A stretch of DNA of 64,000 nucleotides from Haliotis asinina (lineage: Eukaryota; Mollusca; Gastropoda; Lepetellida; Haliotidae). Positions 1-11,385 of the stretch are shown one piece after another. The notes below the pieces were generated by a model. The model saw only the letters and a program-made list of their open reading frames with translations. It did no database searches and was not told the DNA's origin. Where the stretch lies: contig NC_090291.1 of the NCBI RefSeq assembly GCF_037392515.1, forward strand, positions 27,018,001 to 27,082,000, read 5' to 3'. The position numbers and the translations under genes are program-made. Within the stretch, counting starts at the first letter, position 1. Each line of letters opens with the position of its first letter.

Positions 1-389
1 TTCTCAGGAACCGTGAAGATTGCTATCAAGTGCTGTCATTCAAACAAGGCAAACGTAATCTGTGTATCTACAATTTTGCCTACAGCCCTACAATTTCCGA
101 ATGTATGTTTCTAGTCTTCTTCACTATACGGTGTCACTAACATGACCTACGACATCGGTGCACCCTTCCCTGTAAGCTCAGTGGAACATAACTCGCTGAC
201 GCAAACGCCATTGCATGAAACGGTTCTCGGTTGAGGCCATACTCTACGTGCTTGACTCCACCTATAGCCACATTACCTATGTATGTCAGCTGTCAACTAG
301 CTGAGTTCAATAACGTCAAAACAACAAAAGGTCAGCCTAGAAACCCGACAGTTTATCATTCTATCCCTGATCCTTCCTATCAGAAGGGG

Positions 390-586
390 CCCGTGAAGAT
401 CAGGGTTGGAACTGATCTTCAGTAACAGATGCCTTCGTATAGGTAAGACTCGCTGACTTGGTTGACACATGTCGTATCTCAATTGCGTTTGGGATGGTCT
501 GGTCAAGACTCGATTATTTACAGACAGCCGCTGGAATATAGCCGGAATATTGCTGAGTGCGACGTAAAACTAAACTCATTCACTCC
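390..586 (+). repeat. ACTC-tailed SINE-like repeat (family A), diverged copy
   Basis: It opens with a degenerate CCGTGAAG head, and its 3' half matches the other family A copies in this window (ACTCGATTATTTACAGAC, then GGAATATTGCTGAGTGCG, then GTAAAACTAAACTCA). The tail is reduced to two ACTC units, and no clear target duplication is visible. It is the oldest-looking full-length copy here. Confidence 0.7.
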
Positions 587-2434
587 AATCAGAAGTAGGT
601 AAAGCTTAGTGGTTGTTTTAACCCAGTTTAGCTCTCGGCGTTAGGGGAATAATCTGAGGATCGGTTTGTCACGGTGACTTCATCAGCGGCGACTAGCACT
701 GGACATTCCGTCAGTCGGTTGACAGTGTCGGAGATTACAGACTACAAGAAGGTGTGACGCTGGAGCTGGAACTCCGACGTCGGTGCTATCACGTTATCGC
801 AATCTTACGTGTCGTGGCAGAATAAGGCTTTCAGTAAATACTGACCCGAACCCTTCTCGTGGGAAGTTTTGTACCGACTGGTCTGCGTCTAAGAGATAAT
901 TTCATAGTCATTCGAAATACTTATAATTCAGATTCTACAATTTCTAGGACGGGGTTTATGTAAGTGACGCCGTATCAGCCCACAGCCATCTTAGTTTGTT
1001 AACGGTGATATTTGTGGCTCTATATAACCTATAAAGGTTTCCTGTATACTGACTCTTTCTGACTTCGTTCATTTGAGAGTGGTCGTAGAATGCCACTTGT
1101 TGTCTCTGTCACCAGTGGTATAATTACTCCCTATTCAGGGCTTTGCACACGAGTTTGTTATAGTGTCTAGTTATTGTTTAGATCCGTTCACGACTCGCGG
1201 AATGTGGAGCCATACAGAATGGCGCTATACTTACCCCTTCCTATACAAAGATTCAACCATTCGGTCAACTTTTTAACAGGCACCATCCAAACTAGTACCA
1301 GATGAAGATTTGACCAAAGGAAATGTCCAGTTTGTCTTCTGAGTTGTATACACACATGCATGTACAGGTCCTTGTGCACATCTGTGTGTGCGTGCGTGCG
1401 TGCGTGCATGTGTGTTGACGTGTTTTTGTTTGTTGGTTGAGACCATGCATCATTTTTAAAGAAAATACATCTTGTTGAAGCCTACCACCTGTCTAGAAGT
1501 TTCTAGCTCCCAGCGATGAGATACTAAAATATGACGCGAGAAGTCTGTCAGAAAGTTAGTATGCTTCACAATTACAGACACGTAAACAAGTTTGTGTAAC
1601 AAATGCAAAAACTGGGCAGAAACCAGTGCGTACTGGTCACATATCGTTCAGATTTGTAGGTGTGTCGAAAGGCAAGTCTGTCATTGGCTGATAGTCGGTG
1701 ACACTCAGCACCTGAAGGCCGGGCTGTTCGGAATCGGGTCATTTCGACCACTGTCAACAGGCTGTAGTTGCTCTTGTTCCATTCCTGACAGAAGCACTTC
1801 GTCCTTTCGAACAAGCACCGGCTGGGTAAAGGTAAATATTTCTATTGTTTATGGCAAACACGCGGTCACTATTATACTATAGCAACCAACCAAATCACTT
1901 GTGAAGTATCTTTATATATATGCCTTAAGCAAATATATATAACCACCCACATGTTTGTATTTTTGTATGTTCGTCTGTACACCCAGATATTTCTGTATAC
2001 AGAGGATGGTGCTACCGTCTTGTGATGTATGCATGAACAATGTAATAGGTCATTTTAAACGCTTACTTGTGCATGGCAGTTAAGTCGGATCTAACCCACT
2101 GGGTTGCAGGCTCCTGTGTCCGTTAATCACACACCACGTGACCTGACCTGTGTTTGGGTCTGGGGTCAATGCGCGCCGGCAGACACATGTATCACCCTCT
2201 TTGAAGCATGTGTCGCGGAGACAGAGACAGACGCGGAGCATTAGATCTACACGAACCCATACAACAACAACAGCAGCAAGACTTGGTTAGAGAATGTACA
2301 ATGCAGGCCTACGTGCCATGTTTTGTTATAATGATCGGGAAATGTCACAGGCTGACGATAACACGTGTATATTGTGTGTATGAGTAGTAAGACACTTAAT
2401 AACATGACATACTGGCTAGAGCCAGAACAATAAC
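587..2434. other. No gene recognised
   Basis: The open frames are short and overlap on both strands, and I saw no protein family or convincing exon. The only simple-sequence tract is a GTGT/GCGT run at about 1383..1415. Confidence 0.5.
1383..1415. repeat. GT/GC microsatellite
   Basis: A short alternating purine-pyrimidine tract made of GTGT and repeated GCGT units. Such tracts are potential Z-DNA formers. Confidence 0.8.
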
Positions 2435-2866
2435 GAAAAGAGACATTTTTCTGCTTTACATCTTCATCTTTTGTTCTGGAGTACAACCTCATCTGTTGCA
2501 CCTGATGATGGAGCCAGAGTGAGTGAGTGAGTTTAGTTTTACGCCACACTTAGCAATATTCCAGCCACATGGCGGCGGTCTGTAAATTATCGAGTCTGGA
2601 CTAGACAATCCAGTGATCAACAATATGAGCATCGATCTTCGCAATTGGGAACCGATGACATGTGTCAACCAAGTCAGCGAGCTTGACCACCCGATCCCAT
2701 TAGTCGCCTCTTACGATAAGCACAGTCGCCTTTTGTGCCAAGCGTGGGTTGCTGAAGACCTATTCTACCCCGGACCTCACGGGCTGATGATGGGGCCAGA
2801 ACAAGACCTGAAATGTTGTACTCCAGAACAAGAAAGAAGATGCAACCCAGAAACATCTCTCTGTTC
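2435..2866. mobile_element. Foldback element interrupted by a SINE
   Basis: The left arm (2435..2487) and the reverse complement of the right arm (2815..2866) share GTTCTGGAGTACAAC and flanking sequence, giving imperfect inverted arms of about 52 bp. A family A SINE (2517..2783) sits between them with a 16-bp target duplication. The pre-insertion element would have been roughly 150 bp, MITE-like. Confidence 0.6.
2517..2783 (-). repeat. ACTC-tailed SINE-like repeat (family A), full length
   Basis: Read on the minus strand it starts near CCGTGAGGTCCGGGGTAG and ends in GTAAAACTAAACTCACTCAC. It is flanked by a 16-bp direct repeat, TGATGATGGAGCCAGA at 2502..2517 and TGATGATGGGGCCAGA just after 2783, with one mismatch. 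That is a classic target-site duplication from target-primed insertion. Confidence 0.85.
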
Positions 2867-2979
2867 ATCAAATAGCATCTACTAAAATGCAAATCAAGCA
2901 TCCAGAACAATAACACTTTCTTGGTGGAGATCAGTCTAAATTCCTTCAACTTAGATGTATGCGTGTTGATACCTTAATC

Positions 2980-3214
2980 GACCCGTGAAGGTCCGGGGTA
3001 GAATAGGTCTTCAGCAACCCATGCTTGGCACAAAAGGCGACTGTGCATGTCGTAAGAGGCGACTAGCGGGATCGGGTAGTCATGCACGGTGCCAGATCGA
3101 TCCCCATGCTCTTGATCAGTGGATTATCTGGTCCAGACTCGATTATTTACAGACCGCCGCCATATAGCTGGAATATTGCTGAGTGCGGCGTAAAACTGAA
3201 CTCACTCACTCATT
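2980..3214 (+). repeat. ACTC-tailed SINE-like repeat (family A), full length
   Basis: The head is ACCCGTGAAGGTCCGGGGTA and the tail is CTCACTCACTCATT. A 12-bp target duplication flanks it: TTGATACCTTAA at 2966..2977 and TTGACACCTTAA at 3213..3224. It lies in inverted orientation about 200 bp from the copy at 2517..2783, so the pair could fold into a long stem. Confidence 0.88.
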
Positions 3215-3224
3215 GACACCTTAA

Positions 3225-4155
3225 CCTAATGTGAATCTTGTCGTCCGCGCCGTGTGTTTTAGGTTCAGTATGCGACAAATGATAGAGCTAGGGTTTTGCT
3301 ATCTGTGGTGGTACACTGTTATCCATTTTGGGCTCATAACAGTTTTGTAGTTGGTGGAATAACTTCACCGACCTCGCTTGGTGTGAGGGGATCGATGTGA
3401 TTTCCCAATTTTGTTGTGAACAGACAAGTTGACTGACTTGTGTTGACATAATTTGACGTATAAGAGAGTAGTTTATATTGCAGTTAGACTGAACATTGAA
3501 TGTGATTCTGGAATAGTAAAACAATTCTTTATGCAGTTCCTCAAGATATAATTGCTTTCCGACGTCCTCTTTGAAAGCCCAAAGAGTCGAAGCTAACATT
3601 ATGTGCATATTATCCGGCGGCTCGATCCCTTCTTAAACATGGTTGTTTTTGCAAAATACAGAAAATATCGTACTAAGCTACTTCTTGTAGCTTCTGTATG
3701 GAACTGTTAGGTATGGTGAGCTGAGGGGTAAAAATATAAAGAAGTGTCGTGATCATCGATTCACATAATCGGATATGATCCCATGTATTGAGCCGTGTCA
3801 GAGTCGAGCCAGATCAACTGGTCTATTACCGTCTACTCTCATGTCTAGACCAGCTCAGTGGGCTAGGGTTTTATAGTCTTACCTGGGATCTACAAGGGCC
3901 TGTGTGAAGACTGTGACGTATGAGTAATATCCTTTGACATGAGAAGTAATGTGAATCAAGACTTCGACATTAGTAATCTAAAAAATACTAGTATTATGTG
4001 TAATGATGGGAAAAATAAGACTTCTAATTATGTGACGAAAATATTGTAAATATTGTTAAGACTATAACATGTAAATCTTGTGAAGACCATGTGACGTAGA
4101 CCTATTTCAAATAGCTTCTTTGCAGCCTACATGTTTGATCTCATACTTTCTCCTA
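3225..4155. other. No gene recognised
   Basis: AT-rich sequence with only short, unsupported open frames. I see no repeat or exon. Confidence 0.5.
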
Positions 4156-4168
4156 GAACGTTCTATGA

Positions 4169-4407
4169 GCGAGTGAATGGGTTTAGTTGTACTTGCACTC
4201 AGCAGTATGCCAGCTATATATCGGCGGTCGAGTCTGGACTAGACAATCCAGTGATCAACAACATGAGCATCAATCTGCGCAATTGGGAACCGAAGACATG
4301 TGTCACCCAAATTAGCGAGTCTGACAACCCGATCCCATTTGTCGACTATTGCAAGCATAGGCGCCCTTTGTGGCAAGTATGGGTTGCTGAAGGCCCTTCA
4401 CGGGCAG
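4169..4407 (-). repeat. ACTC-tailed SINE-like repeat (family A), full length
   Basis: Minus-strand copy with the usual family A body (CAATTGGGAACCGAAGACAT on the plus strand). The target duplication is GAACGTTCTATGA (4156..4168) against GAACGTTCTGTGA (4408..4420), with one mismatch. The tail has decayed to GAGCGAGTGAATG. Confidence 0.85.
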
Positions 4408-4420
4408 GAACGTTCTGTGA

Positions 4421-5690
4421 ATGCAGACATTCTCACTACAATGAATACAACGTTTCAGTGTAGATAATTTTAACACTGCCAACAAGTGATGTAAAGACAT
4501 GGGAAGTATAAATGTTATTGGCACGTGGACAACAGATGTTATTCAAGCTGAGTGAAGGAGCTATATGTATTAGATTGATCGGGGTATATGATAGTACATC
4601 TATGTACACGGTCTTATACATAATTAACACATTGCAATACACATTGACGGACGTATGTAGACAAAGGAGAGCAATAAGCAATCAGTGGACATGAATTTCT
4701 GGACATACTTCATGCCTAGTCAATACCGGCGAATCAGTCCCCGGGCCACCTCCATACAGTAAAGTATTGTTAACAGTTTATATACATGGTCTGACAGCTC
4801 ATCTACATAATGTGGCATTATACCGCCGTAGCCTACATATTATACACCGTAACAGGCGTTCTCACGTTTTTTTTTCAAAACCCTTTGTGCGCATAATAGA
4901 GCTGCTACAGTCCTGTATCTACACCAAAGCACAATCATGGCTCCCACAAAGTTATATATATGTCAAAGTAAAAGTAATATGAGACATTGGAATATATTCA
5001 GTATATTGAGTTTTGAGATGACAAATGTATCGTATGTATTTTTCACATATATACATATTGATATATTGCATGATTTAGACATTCATTATTTTGTATAGCT
5101 ATTAGCTACCTCAAATTCGAAATGTATTATTGATATACAGAATAGAATCTATGTTGGTATATCACACAACAGAAATTGATCAAGGTTGACATTGGAATTA
5201 GATTTGGTTGTGAATTATCCAAAATATATTTAAAGAATGAATGCTGTGATATGGAGCTAGATATTACGTCCCTGTAATACAGTCCTCACGCCCTTGCCTT
5301 CGGTCTAGAAAATACACTTTGTTATAGCTAGACATCATTTATTTATTTACAACAATCGATTTCATCTGCCAGATAATCTGTATATGTCTAAAAGTGAATC
5401 TAGGAGGTTTATGCAGTCAGTTACCAAAATACTGAAGCTGCTGAATCAAGAGTGAACTACAGTACATACACTAATGTCTCGCTGTGGAAGCAAGCGATAT
5501 GTGTGCGATGAACATTACAGGTGAGCAGGTGACCTCGGACAGGCTTTGTCAGACATACCAGGTTTACCATGACATCCAAACGCTCAAAGACACTGTGTAA
5601 ACACAGGTCTAATAAATTAATGAATGGAAACGCATAGACGGATCCAGGGAAACTCTCTTGAAAGCAGATGAAAATGAACTGTACCCACTG
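4421..5690. other. No gene recognised
   Basis: AT-rich sequence with no coding signal, repeat or RNA gene that I can support. Confidence 0.5.
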
Positions 5691-5693
5691 TCA

Positions 5694-5872
5694 CGCGCGC
5701 ACACACACGCACGCAGACACACACGCACACGAAAAGCTACATCCGCTTCTAAAAAGTGATAGCTTGGTCATGCGGCTTGTGTGTGTGCGTGCGAGCGTGT
5801 GTGCGTGCGAGCGTGTGTGCGTGCGTGCGTGAGTGCGTGCGTGAGTGCGTGCGTGAGTGTGTGTGTGTGTGG
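5694..5872. repeat. Paired AC-rich and GT-rich microsatellites (inverted)
   Basis: An ACGC/ACAC run at about 5696..5731 is followed, after about 45 bp, by a long GTGC/GTGT run at about 5777..5870. The two runs are complementary, so single strands could pair into a hairpin. All the open frames here are repeat translations (Cys-Val or His-Thr rich). Confidence 0.85.
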
Positions 5873-7041
5873 CTGGACATCTATGTGCCCCGAGCAGGTG
5901 GCAATGTGCACACCAGACGTCAAAATATCGCGAATATGTCCGCGCAGAACAGATGGTATCTGCGCGACGTTCACGTGCCAACCCACAACTTAATGCAAGT
6001 CAGTGGTATCGGAGGCCTAGGTTACATCGGCACGGGGCTGATGTCATGTTGTCTGCTAATTGCCGATGGATCTATAAAAACTTCGTCATGAACTAAGTGG
6101 GTAAATACCTTGCTGGTAATCTTACAGATCGGGCCCAAAGCACGCATGAGACATACCTGAAATATAATCAGTTGTGCGGTAAGATTCATTAGTCATCTAC
6201 CGGTCCCTCGGGTGACAGCTTACGTTACCCTTGCCCTTCGGGGGTCAGCATCCCTCTTAGATGTCCTATGATGTAATGGGTGTCAAGAAATAGATTATGT
6301 AATAGAAAAAGAATAACTGCCCCAGTAACCAAACCACATATGGTAACCGATCCACGTGCCTCGTAGTCAGGAACCCACCCTTTAAATGCGACACCCCTAT
6401 ACATGCTGCCACTGTCTCTCACTCGGACATCAGCTCAAAAATCTGTCTCCGTGAGGTAAGATATCTATGACTATTTCTGATTACCAGCTACTCAACTGAG
6501 ATTAAGCTGTAAATATGTTCTTACCATTTTCTTATTACTTTGAGAATCAGTCTTGGTATGAGGATGTTGTGAGCATGTTCTCTGTTGTGAGCCAAAAGTT
6601 TCCTCCAAAAGTATAAACAACTTGACTCCTGTAGACTGTAATGTCAGATTTGGCAAATCCAAACTACAATGACTAGTGGCAGCACTAACTGTCATTGAGC
6701 ACTGTTGTCCCGAGGCTTTCTTCAAGGCCGAGTGGAATCGGGTTGGTCAAACAGTCGAGAGTATCTTGATTACCTGACTTTTATGTGTTCTCGAGGCTAT
6801 ATTCGTTTTATTTATCTGTTTCCAGGGATACTGCATGATTGACTTTAAAAAAAATATCCTATTCTTCCTTTCACAAAGCATTAGGTGATGGTAAGGCACT
6901 ATAGTAACCTTAGTGTGTTAAAGAAGGCAGTTCAGGTTAACTTTAGTAAAGATTGTTTCGTAAAAGGTGCCCGTGGATTTTCTCATTCCATTTTTGAGAA
7001 AGCTGCCTCTGGCCAGTTTGCATCTTTGACGTGGGCAAAGT
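5873..7041. other. No gene recognised
   Basis: No exon or known repeat is evident. A 65-codon minus-strand frame at 6225..6422 has a hydrophobic stretch, but I could not tie it to any family or splice sites. Confidence 0.4.
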
Positions 7042-7254
7042 AATGTCTGTCCCCATCTGGTGGGTGTGAGTAATGTCTGCTCCCATCTGGTGGGTGTGAG
7101 TAATGTCTGTCCCCATCTGGTGGGTGTGAGTAATGTCTGCCCCCATCTGGTGGGTGTGAGTAATGTCTGCCCCCATCTGGTGGGTGTGAGTAATGTCTGC
7201 CCCCATCTGGAGGGTGTGAGTAATGTCTGCCCCCATCTGGTGGGTGTGAGTAAT
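7042..7254. repeat. 30-bp minisatellite, about 7 copies
   Basis: The unit contains TAATGTCTGCCCCCATCTGG followed by TGGGTGTGAG. Copies differ by single bases (T/C after TCTG, A/T in GGTGGG). Because 30 is divisible by 3, frames stay open on both strands. These are repeat translations, not genes. Confidence 0.95.
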
Positions 7255-9057
7255 GCCATAGATCCATGTTTCTTAACAGATCGTTCTGTGACTCTTTGCC
7301 TCTGATACATTAATGCTTTTCATGTTTTCCGTAAACATGACGTAAAAATATGTCCATATCTCATGAGTCCATTTCACCGTTACAGTATTTCAACTGAGGA
7401 AACGATTTATAAATGATGCGATTTTTAGCTGTGAAGTTGCCATAACCGACGTGGTTTATGAATACATACTTGACAAAACATTTTATAAAAATATCCCGAA
7501 CAGCTTTATGGGTAAGTTTGCCATTTATTGCTAACTGCAATATACCAGAGGTTGTCATCCATGAACTGTCACGGGTTTCCGAGCTTCTAAAATGCCATAC
7601 AAAGAGAAAGATATAAACGATAGAATGCCCTACCATGACACTGGATGCCTCGAAACCCAGTCATAACGACCGATTCAGGACAACCATTGTTGTCCTATAA
7701 ATTCTAAAGAATGAGTGGGTGAGCGAGCTGGGTTTATGACGCTTTTAGCAATGCTCAAGCACTTTCAAGAAGCACTTTCACCAACAGAAATACGCTGTAC
7801 ACATTGTACAAGTACTGAGGGATGAGCGAACACTTTCAACACTAGGCGTCGCCACCACCCCTAAATTCCAGGGGCGGTACAGCTTTTGGATTTGGAAAAA
7901 GGTGCGCGTGCGTGCGTTCGTGCGTGTGTGTGTGTTTAGAAACACTCGAACACTCTTCTCTGTTGAGAAAGAGGGGGGCGGAGGTGGTGCTCACCACGAA
8001 GCGATACAGATGTCATGCAGTCTTATTCAGGACAGCCATCGTTAAAATATTTCTAAAGACCAAAAGCCATGTAGTGAAGCCATGTAAGAATTAATTGTAA
8101 TTATTTATTTCAGGCCAATCTGCATTCTTAATCCTTGTTATAACCGCGGTGTACCCTGTGTTGTCAGCCACTCTGTCACAGTACCACTCTGTCACTGTCA
8201 TTTATTACTGTATATGACATTTATAGCCTTCATCGGCTACCCCCCCACCTCCCTGGCCGTGTCTGCCATCACATCAACTGTTTCAAGGAAGTGTTATTGT
8301 CCATTGTTGAGTCTTCACCTGTCCATTGTTGTCAAAAACTGTATCTGTGCTCACATCTATATCGTCAAGCCGCTGCACACCCGCAAGACGATAGCTGATC
8401 TATCACATTGTTGTACATAAACATTTCATTTGGTGCATGAACACGTTTGCTTTAAACACAAAACCTCTCTTTTCCATACGAGACAAAGGTGAAAAACACC
8501 CAAATAAACAGAATAAGAGAAAATAAAGCCTATTTAGTAGTGTGTTAATATATGCACATGCACGTGAGTAAATACCATTTTAAAATTACGTGTCTTGCAT
8601 TACGCTCATCCACATTTTTAACGTGCCTTTACTGGCAGTTGACTTGCAGTGGAACTGATGGAATGTACCTAATTGTAGAGTACCTAAAGTAGGTAGCGGG
8701 TAGCATGAACACAGCGACTGGTAACGCAGTGTTAGATTCAAGGTGGCATCAAGGGGCCTTTGACACATGTCACGAATATGTACAATGGAGACCATGACTG
8801 CGGAAAGTCAGACACTGGTGGAAATCAGACACTGGTGTTTGGTCGGTGTTTTGTGGAGCTCAGAAACAAGTTCTTTATAAACAATGCATTACATGACGTC
8901 CTTTCGATCACTGAAATCAGTGCTTGTTGTTTGTCATGGTGGCTTCTGGGGCCCAGAAACAGATGTATATTGCATTGGCATCGAGGCGTTGGCGTCTGGA
9001 ACTGTGGAAGCAGTGCTGCGTTATTGCAGCTTATGGAGCTAAAGACCCCAGACTAGC
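7255..9057. other. No gene; SINE fragment and microsatellite only
   Basis: It contains a short fragment of the family B SINE on the minus strand at about 7712..7765 (GAGTGGGTGAGCGAG then TTTTAGCAATGCTCAAGCA) and a GCGTGCGT/GTGT tract at about 7903..7936. I recognised no exon. Confidence 0.5.
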
Positions 9058-9173
9058 TATTCTCGAACGTTCGTAACCCTACCAACTTCTTAGGCCTATT
9101 ACAAACTTCTTAGTACACATTGGGTACGATCAAAGTTACGAATTCTTAGGGCTACGAGCGTTTCGAGAATAAG
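9058..9173. mobile_element. Small foldback (MITE-like) element
   Basis: The left arm CTATTCTCGAACGTTCGTAA (from 9057) matches the reverse complement of the right arm ending at 9173 (CTTATTCTCGAAACGCTCGT). Arms are about 35 bp around a loop of about 45 bp, and there is no coding capacity. Confidence 0.6.
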
Positions 9174-9573
9174 GGCCCAGTGTTCTACTATGAAGGTCCG
9201 CGTGTAGGATACGTGTGCTCTAGGTTGAGCATCGGCACTGGTGCGACGTTATAGAGTCGGCATGTGGTTCATCAAGCAAGGTCAAAACTGATTGTTAGTG
9301 AATACTCAGACGAACACTGAACCCAGCCCTACAACCCAACAAACATTATTTTGGAACTGTCACATCTACATGGACACACTGAACTGAATAATCTGCTGTG
9401 TTCTCGGTGAACACCGTGTCATAGACTGGATCACCCACACATACGTTTTGTTGAACTTGTTTCAGAACATAATATTGTTCAGGAGACAGTCGATGTATTC
9501 GTGACCTACTCGTATAGCTATTCATCATATGACAGTTCTTTTTGGTTTTTTTCGTAATTACATGCATGGGATA
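9174..9573. other. No gene recognised
   Basis: Spacer before the Tc1-like transposon. Nothing was identified in it. Confidence 0.5.
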
Positions 9574-11193
9574 TATACACCTGGAAATTAATCAAGCAAC
9601 ACCCCAATTTTTTCTATTGGAGCAACTTTGAAGTGTTCTGACAATCAAAATATGCCTGGTTGATATAGTTTGACACTTTTTTATTCAACAGACGATCTCT
9701 GACAAACAACTTAAAGGGAAAAAGTATCAAGACTTTGCTTTATTGCAACGAAATCCAAATTCTTAAAACTGTCTTAAATTCATGAAAAAATGGACACAAT
9801 TTACTATTCATCCACAGACGTTGTTGTCAGGTGTATTAACACAAATGTCACATGGAAAGAAAGAACAGTCATCTGAGAGTCTGCACACCGACTTTCATCA
9901 ATATCTAGTGTGTCCTCCCTGCGCACGCACCACCGATTCCAGACGCCTCCTCATTCCTTGGATGAGTCTCCGGATCTGATTCTGGGGGATCCTGTTCCAC
10001 TCCTCATGCAGGGCAGCCGTCAATTCGTTGAGATTATGGACTGGTGGGTCTCTCTGCCTCACACGACGGCCAATAAAGTCCCACAAATGTTCAATGGGGT
10101 TGAGGTCAGGGCTCATGGCAGGCCATGGAATTCTGTCAATTGCATTTTGCCGCAAAAAATCATTTACAGCATGCGCCCTGTGAGGTCTAGCATTGTCGTC
10201 CATAAATATGGGTCTCGTTGCCAGAGGATGGTTCTCAAAATGAGGTACCACAGCCCTGTCAAGAACCTCCTGTTGGTAACGAACACCGTTAAGGTTGCCA
10301 CGGATGGTAATGATATCCAACTTGCAGTTCATGGAAATGCACCCCCATACCATAACGGAACCTCCCCCAAAGGCCACAGTCTCCTGGATGTTCCGTGGAG
10401 CCATTGCTGTGTTCCTCTGCCTCCAGACCCGAGTACGACCGTCCACCATGTGCAGCAAGAACCGGCTCTCATCTGAGAAATGGACCTTCCTCCAAGAGGC
10501 AATGTTCCAGTGCAAACGGTCATTACACCAGGCCAGTCGGGCTGCCTTATGGGCTGGAGACAGTCTGGGTCGCTTGATTGGCCTCCTTGCCCGGTATCCT
10601 GCAGCTTTCAGACGATTCCGAACAGTCCTGTTCGAGATGGGTCTTCCTGGAAGCCACTCCTGTCTCAACCGAGAGCTCGAGTCGAAGGACCTGCGCCGTA
10701 CAAGTCTCAGTAAAGCTCTGTCCTCCCGGACTGTGGTCTTCCTGGGTCTTCCTGGTCTAGGCAGGTCTTTAACTTCATTAGTGGCCCGGTATTTTTTCAA
10801 AAGTTTTGAAATTATGGAATGATGTCGTCCGATTTGAGTCCCGATTTGTCTTAGAGACATACCAGCATTCCTCATGCCGATTATTTGCCAACGAGTGGCC
10901 TCTGATAATTTCCTACGTGCCATGACATTGAAATGAATGAAAAACCGAATGCAATCGACAACCTGCGCTTGTAAACACCCCAGGGAAAAAGTGCATTTTT
11001 CGAAAGTTGAGGTTAAAGCAATGCACGTGCGCTGTGCAAGCTTCACGCGCGTCATATCAACCCATGAAAAGCTCATGCTGTATGTCAATACATCAAAATT
11101 GAATAATCAATCATCAAAATTACTTCGTTAAACTTTGTTAAGTTTTTATGTGTCTTTGAATTTGGTGTTGCTTAATTAATTTCCATATGTATA
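9574..11193 (-). mobile_element. Tc1-like DNA transposon, apparently complete
   Basis: The ends are inverted repeats of about 30 bp with three mismatches. The left end starts at 9574 (TATACACCTGGAAATTAATC) and the right end, reverse-complemented from 11193, reads TATACATATGGAAATTAATT; both continue AAGCAACACC. TA at each border fits the TA target duplication of the Tc1/mariner superfamily. The element is about 1.62 kb and encodes one uninterrupted DD34E transposase on the minus strand. It ends 192 bp upstream of the cytochrome b5-like start codon, so it probably lies in that gene's 5' intron or promoter. Confidence 0.93.
9898..10923 (-). CDS. Tc1-like DD34E transposase
   Basis: The 341-aa product cuts and pastes its transposon at TA sites in the nucleus. 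The start chosen is the ATG at 10921..10923 (MARRKLSEAT). The frame stays open for 55 codons upstream, but that part lies in the transposon's untranslated end and does not resemble the family. Residues 1-50 hold a helix-turn-helix (SLRQIGTQIGRHHSIISK), a GRPR motif lies at 58-61, and a second DNA-binding domain extends to about 115. The catalytic triad is D151 (HFSDESRF), D243 (MDDNARPH) and E278 (DLNPIEHLW), with exactly 34 residues between D243 and E278. The glycine-rich box FGGGSVMVWG is at 185-194, and the C-terminus is GGHTRY. Length and motifs are normal for Tc1, and no stop or frameshift is visible, so this may be a recently active copy. Overlapping plus-strand frames are shadows. Confidence 0.95.
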   Translation of the reverse strand: MARRKLSEATRWQIIGMRNAGMSLRQIGTQIGRHHSIISKLLKKYRATNEVKDLPRPGRPRKTTVREDRALLRLVRRRSFDSSSRLRQEWLPGRPISNRTVRNRLKAAGYRARRPIKRPRLSPAHKAARLAWCNDRLHWNIASWRKVHFSDESRFLLHMVDGRTRVWRQRNTAMAPRNIQETVAFGGGSVMVWGCISMNCKLDIITIRGNLNGVRYQQEVLDRAVVPHFENHPLATRPIFMDDNARPHRAHAVNDFLRQNAIDRIPWPAMSPDLNPIEHLWDFIGRRVRQRDPPVHNLNELTAALHEEWNRIPQNQIRRLIQGMRRRLESVVRAQGGHTRY

Positions 11194-11385
11194 GATCTAT
11201 GTTTGAAACGTTTTAGCGGTACATCGTCAACATTTTCTTGCAGTGAGTACGTTACTACTTCCTACCGAAGGGCATGAATAACTCAAAATAGCGATATCGT
11301 TCCATTTGCCATGCTCGAGCATTTCGATGATACATAATTTTTTCTTTATTTCAGATTCAAACTTAACACCCGTATCACGCTCGTT

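Noticed and set aside
6918..7310. 130-codon minus-strand frame with repeated TPTRWGQTLL
   Set aside because: It comes from the 30-bp minisatellite; all three minus frames and one plus frame are open.
9910..10822. Plus-strand frames of 188 and 175 codons
   Set aside because: They lie antisense to the Tc1 transposase, which has all catalytic motifs on the minus strand.
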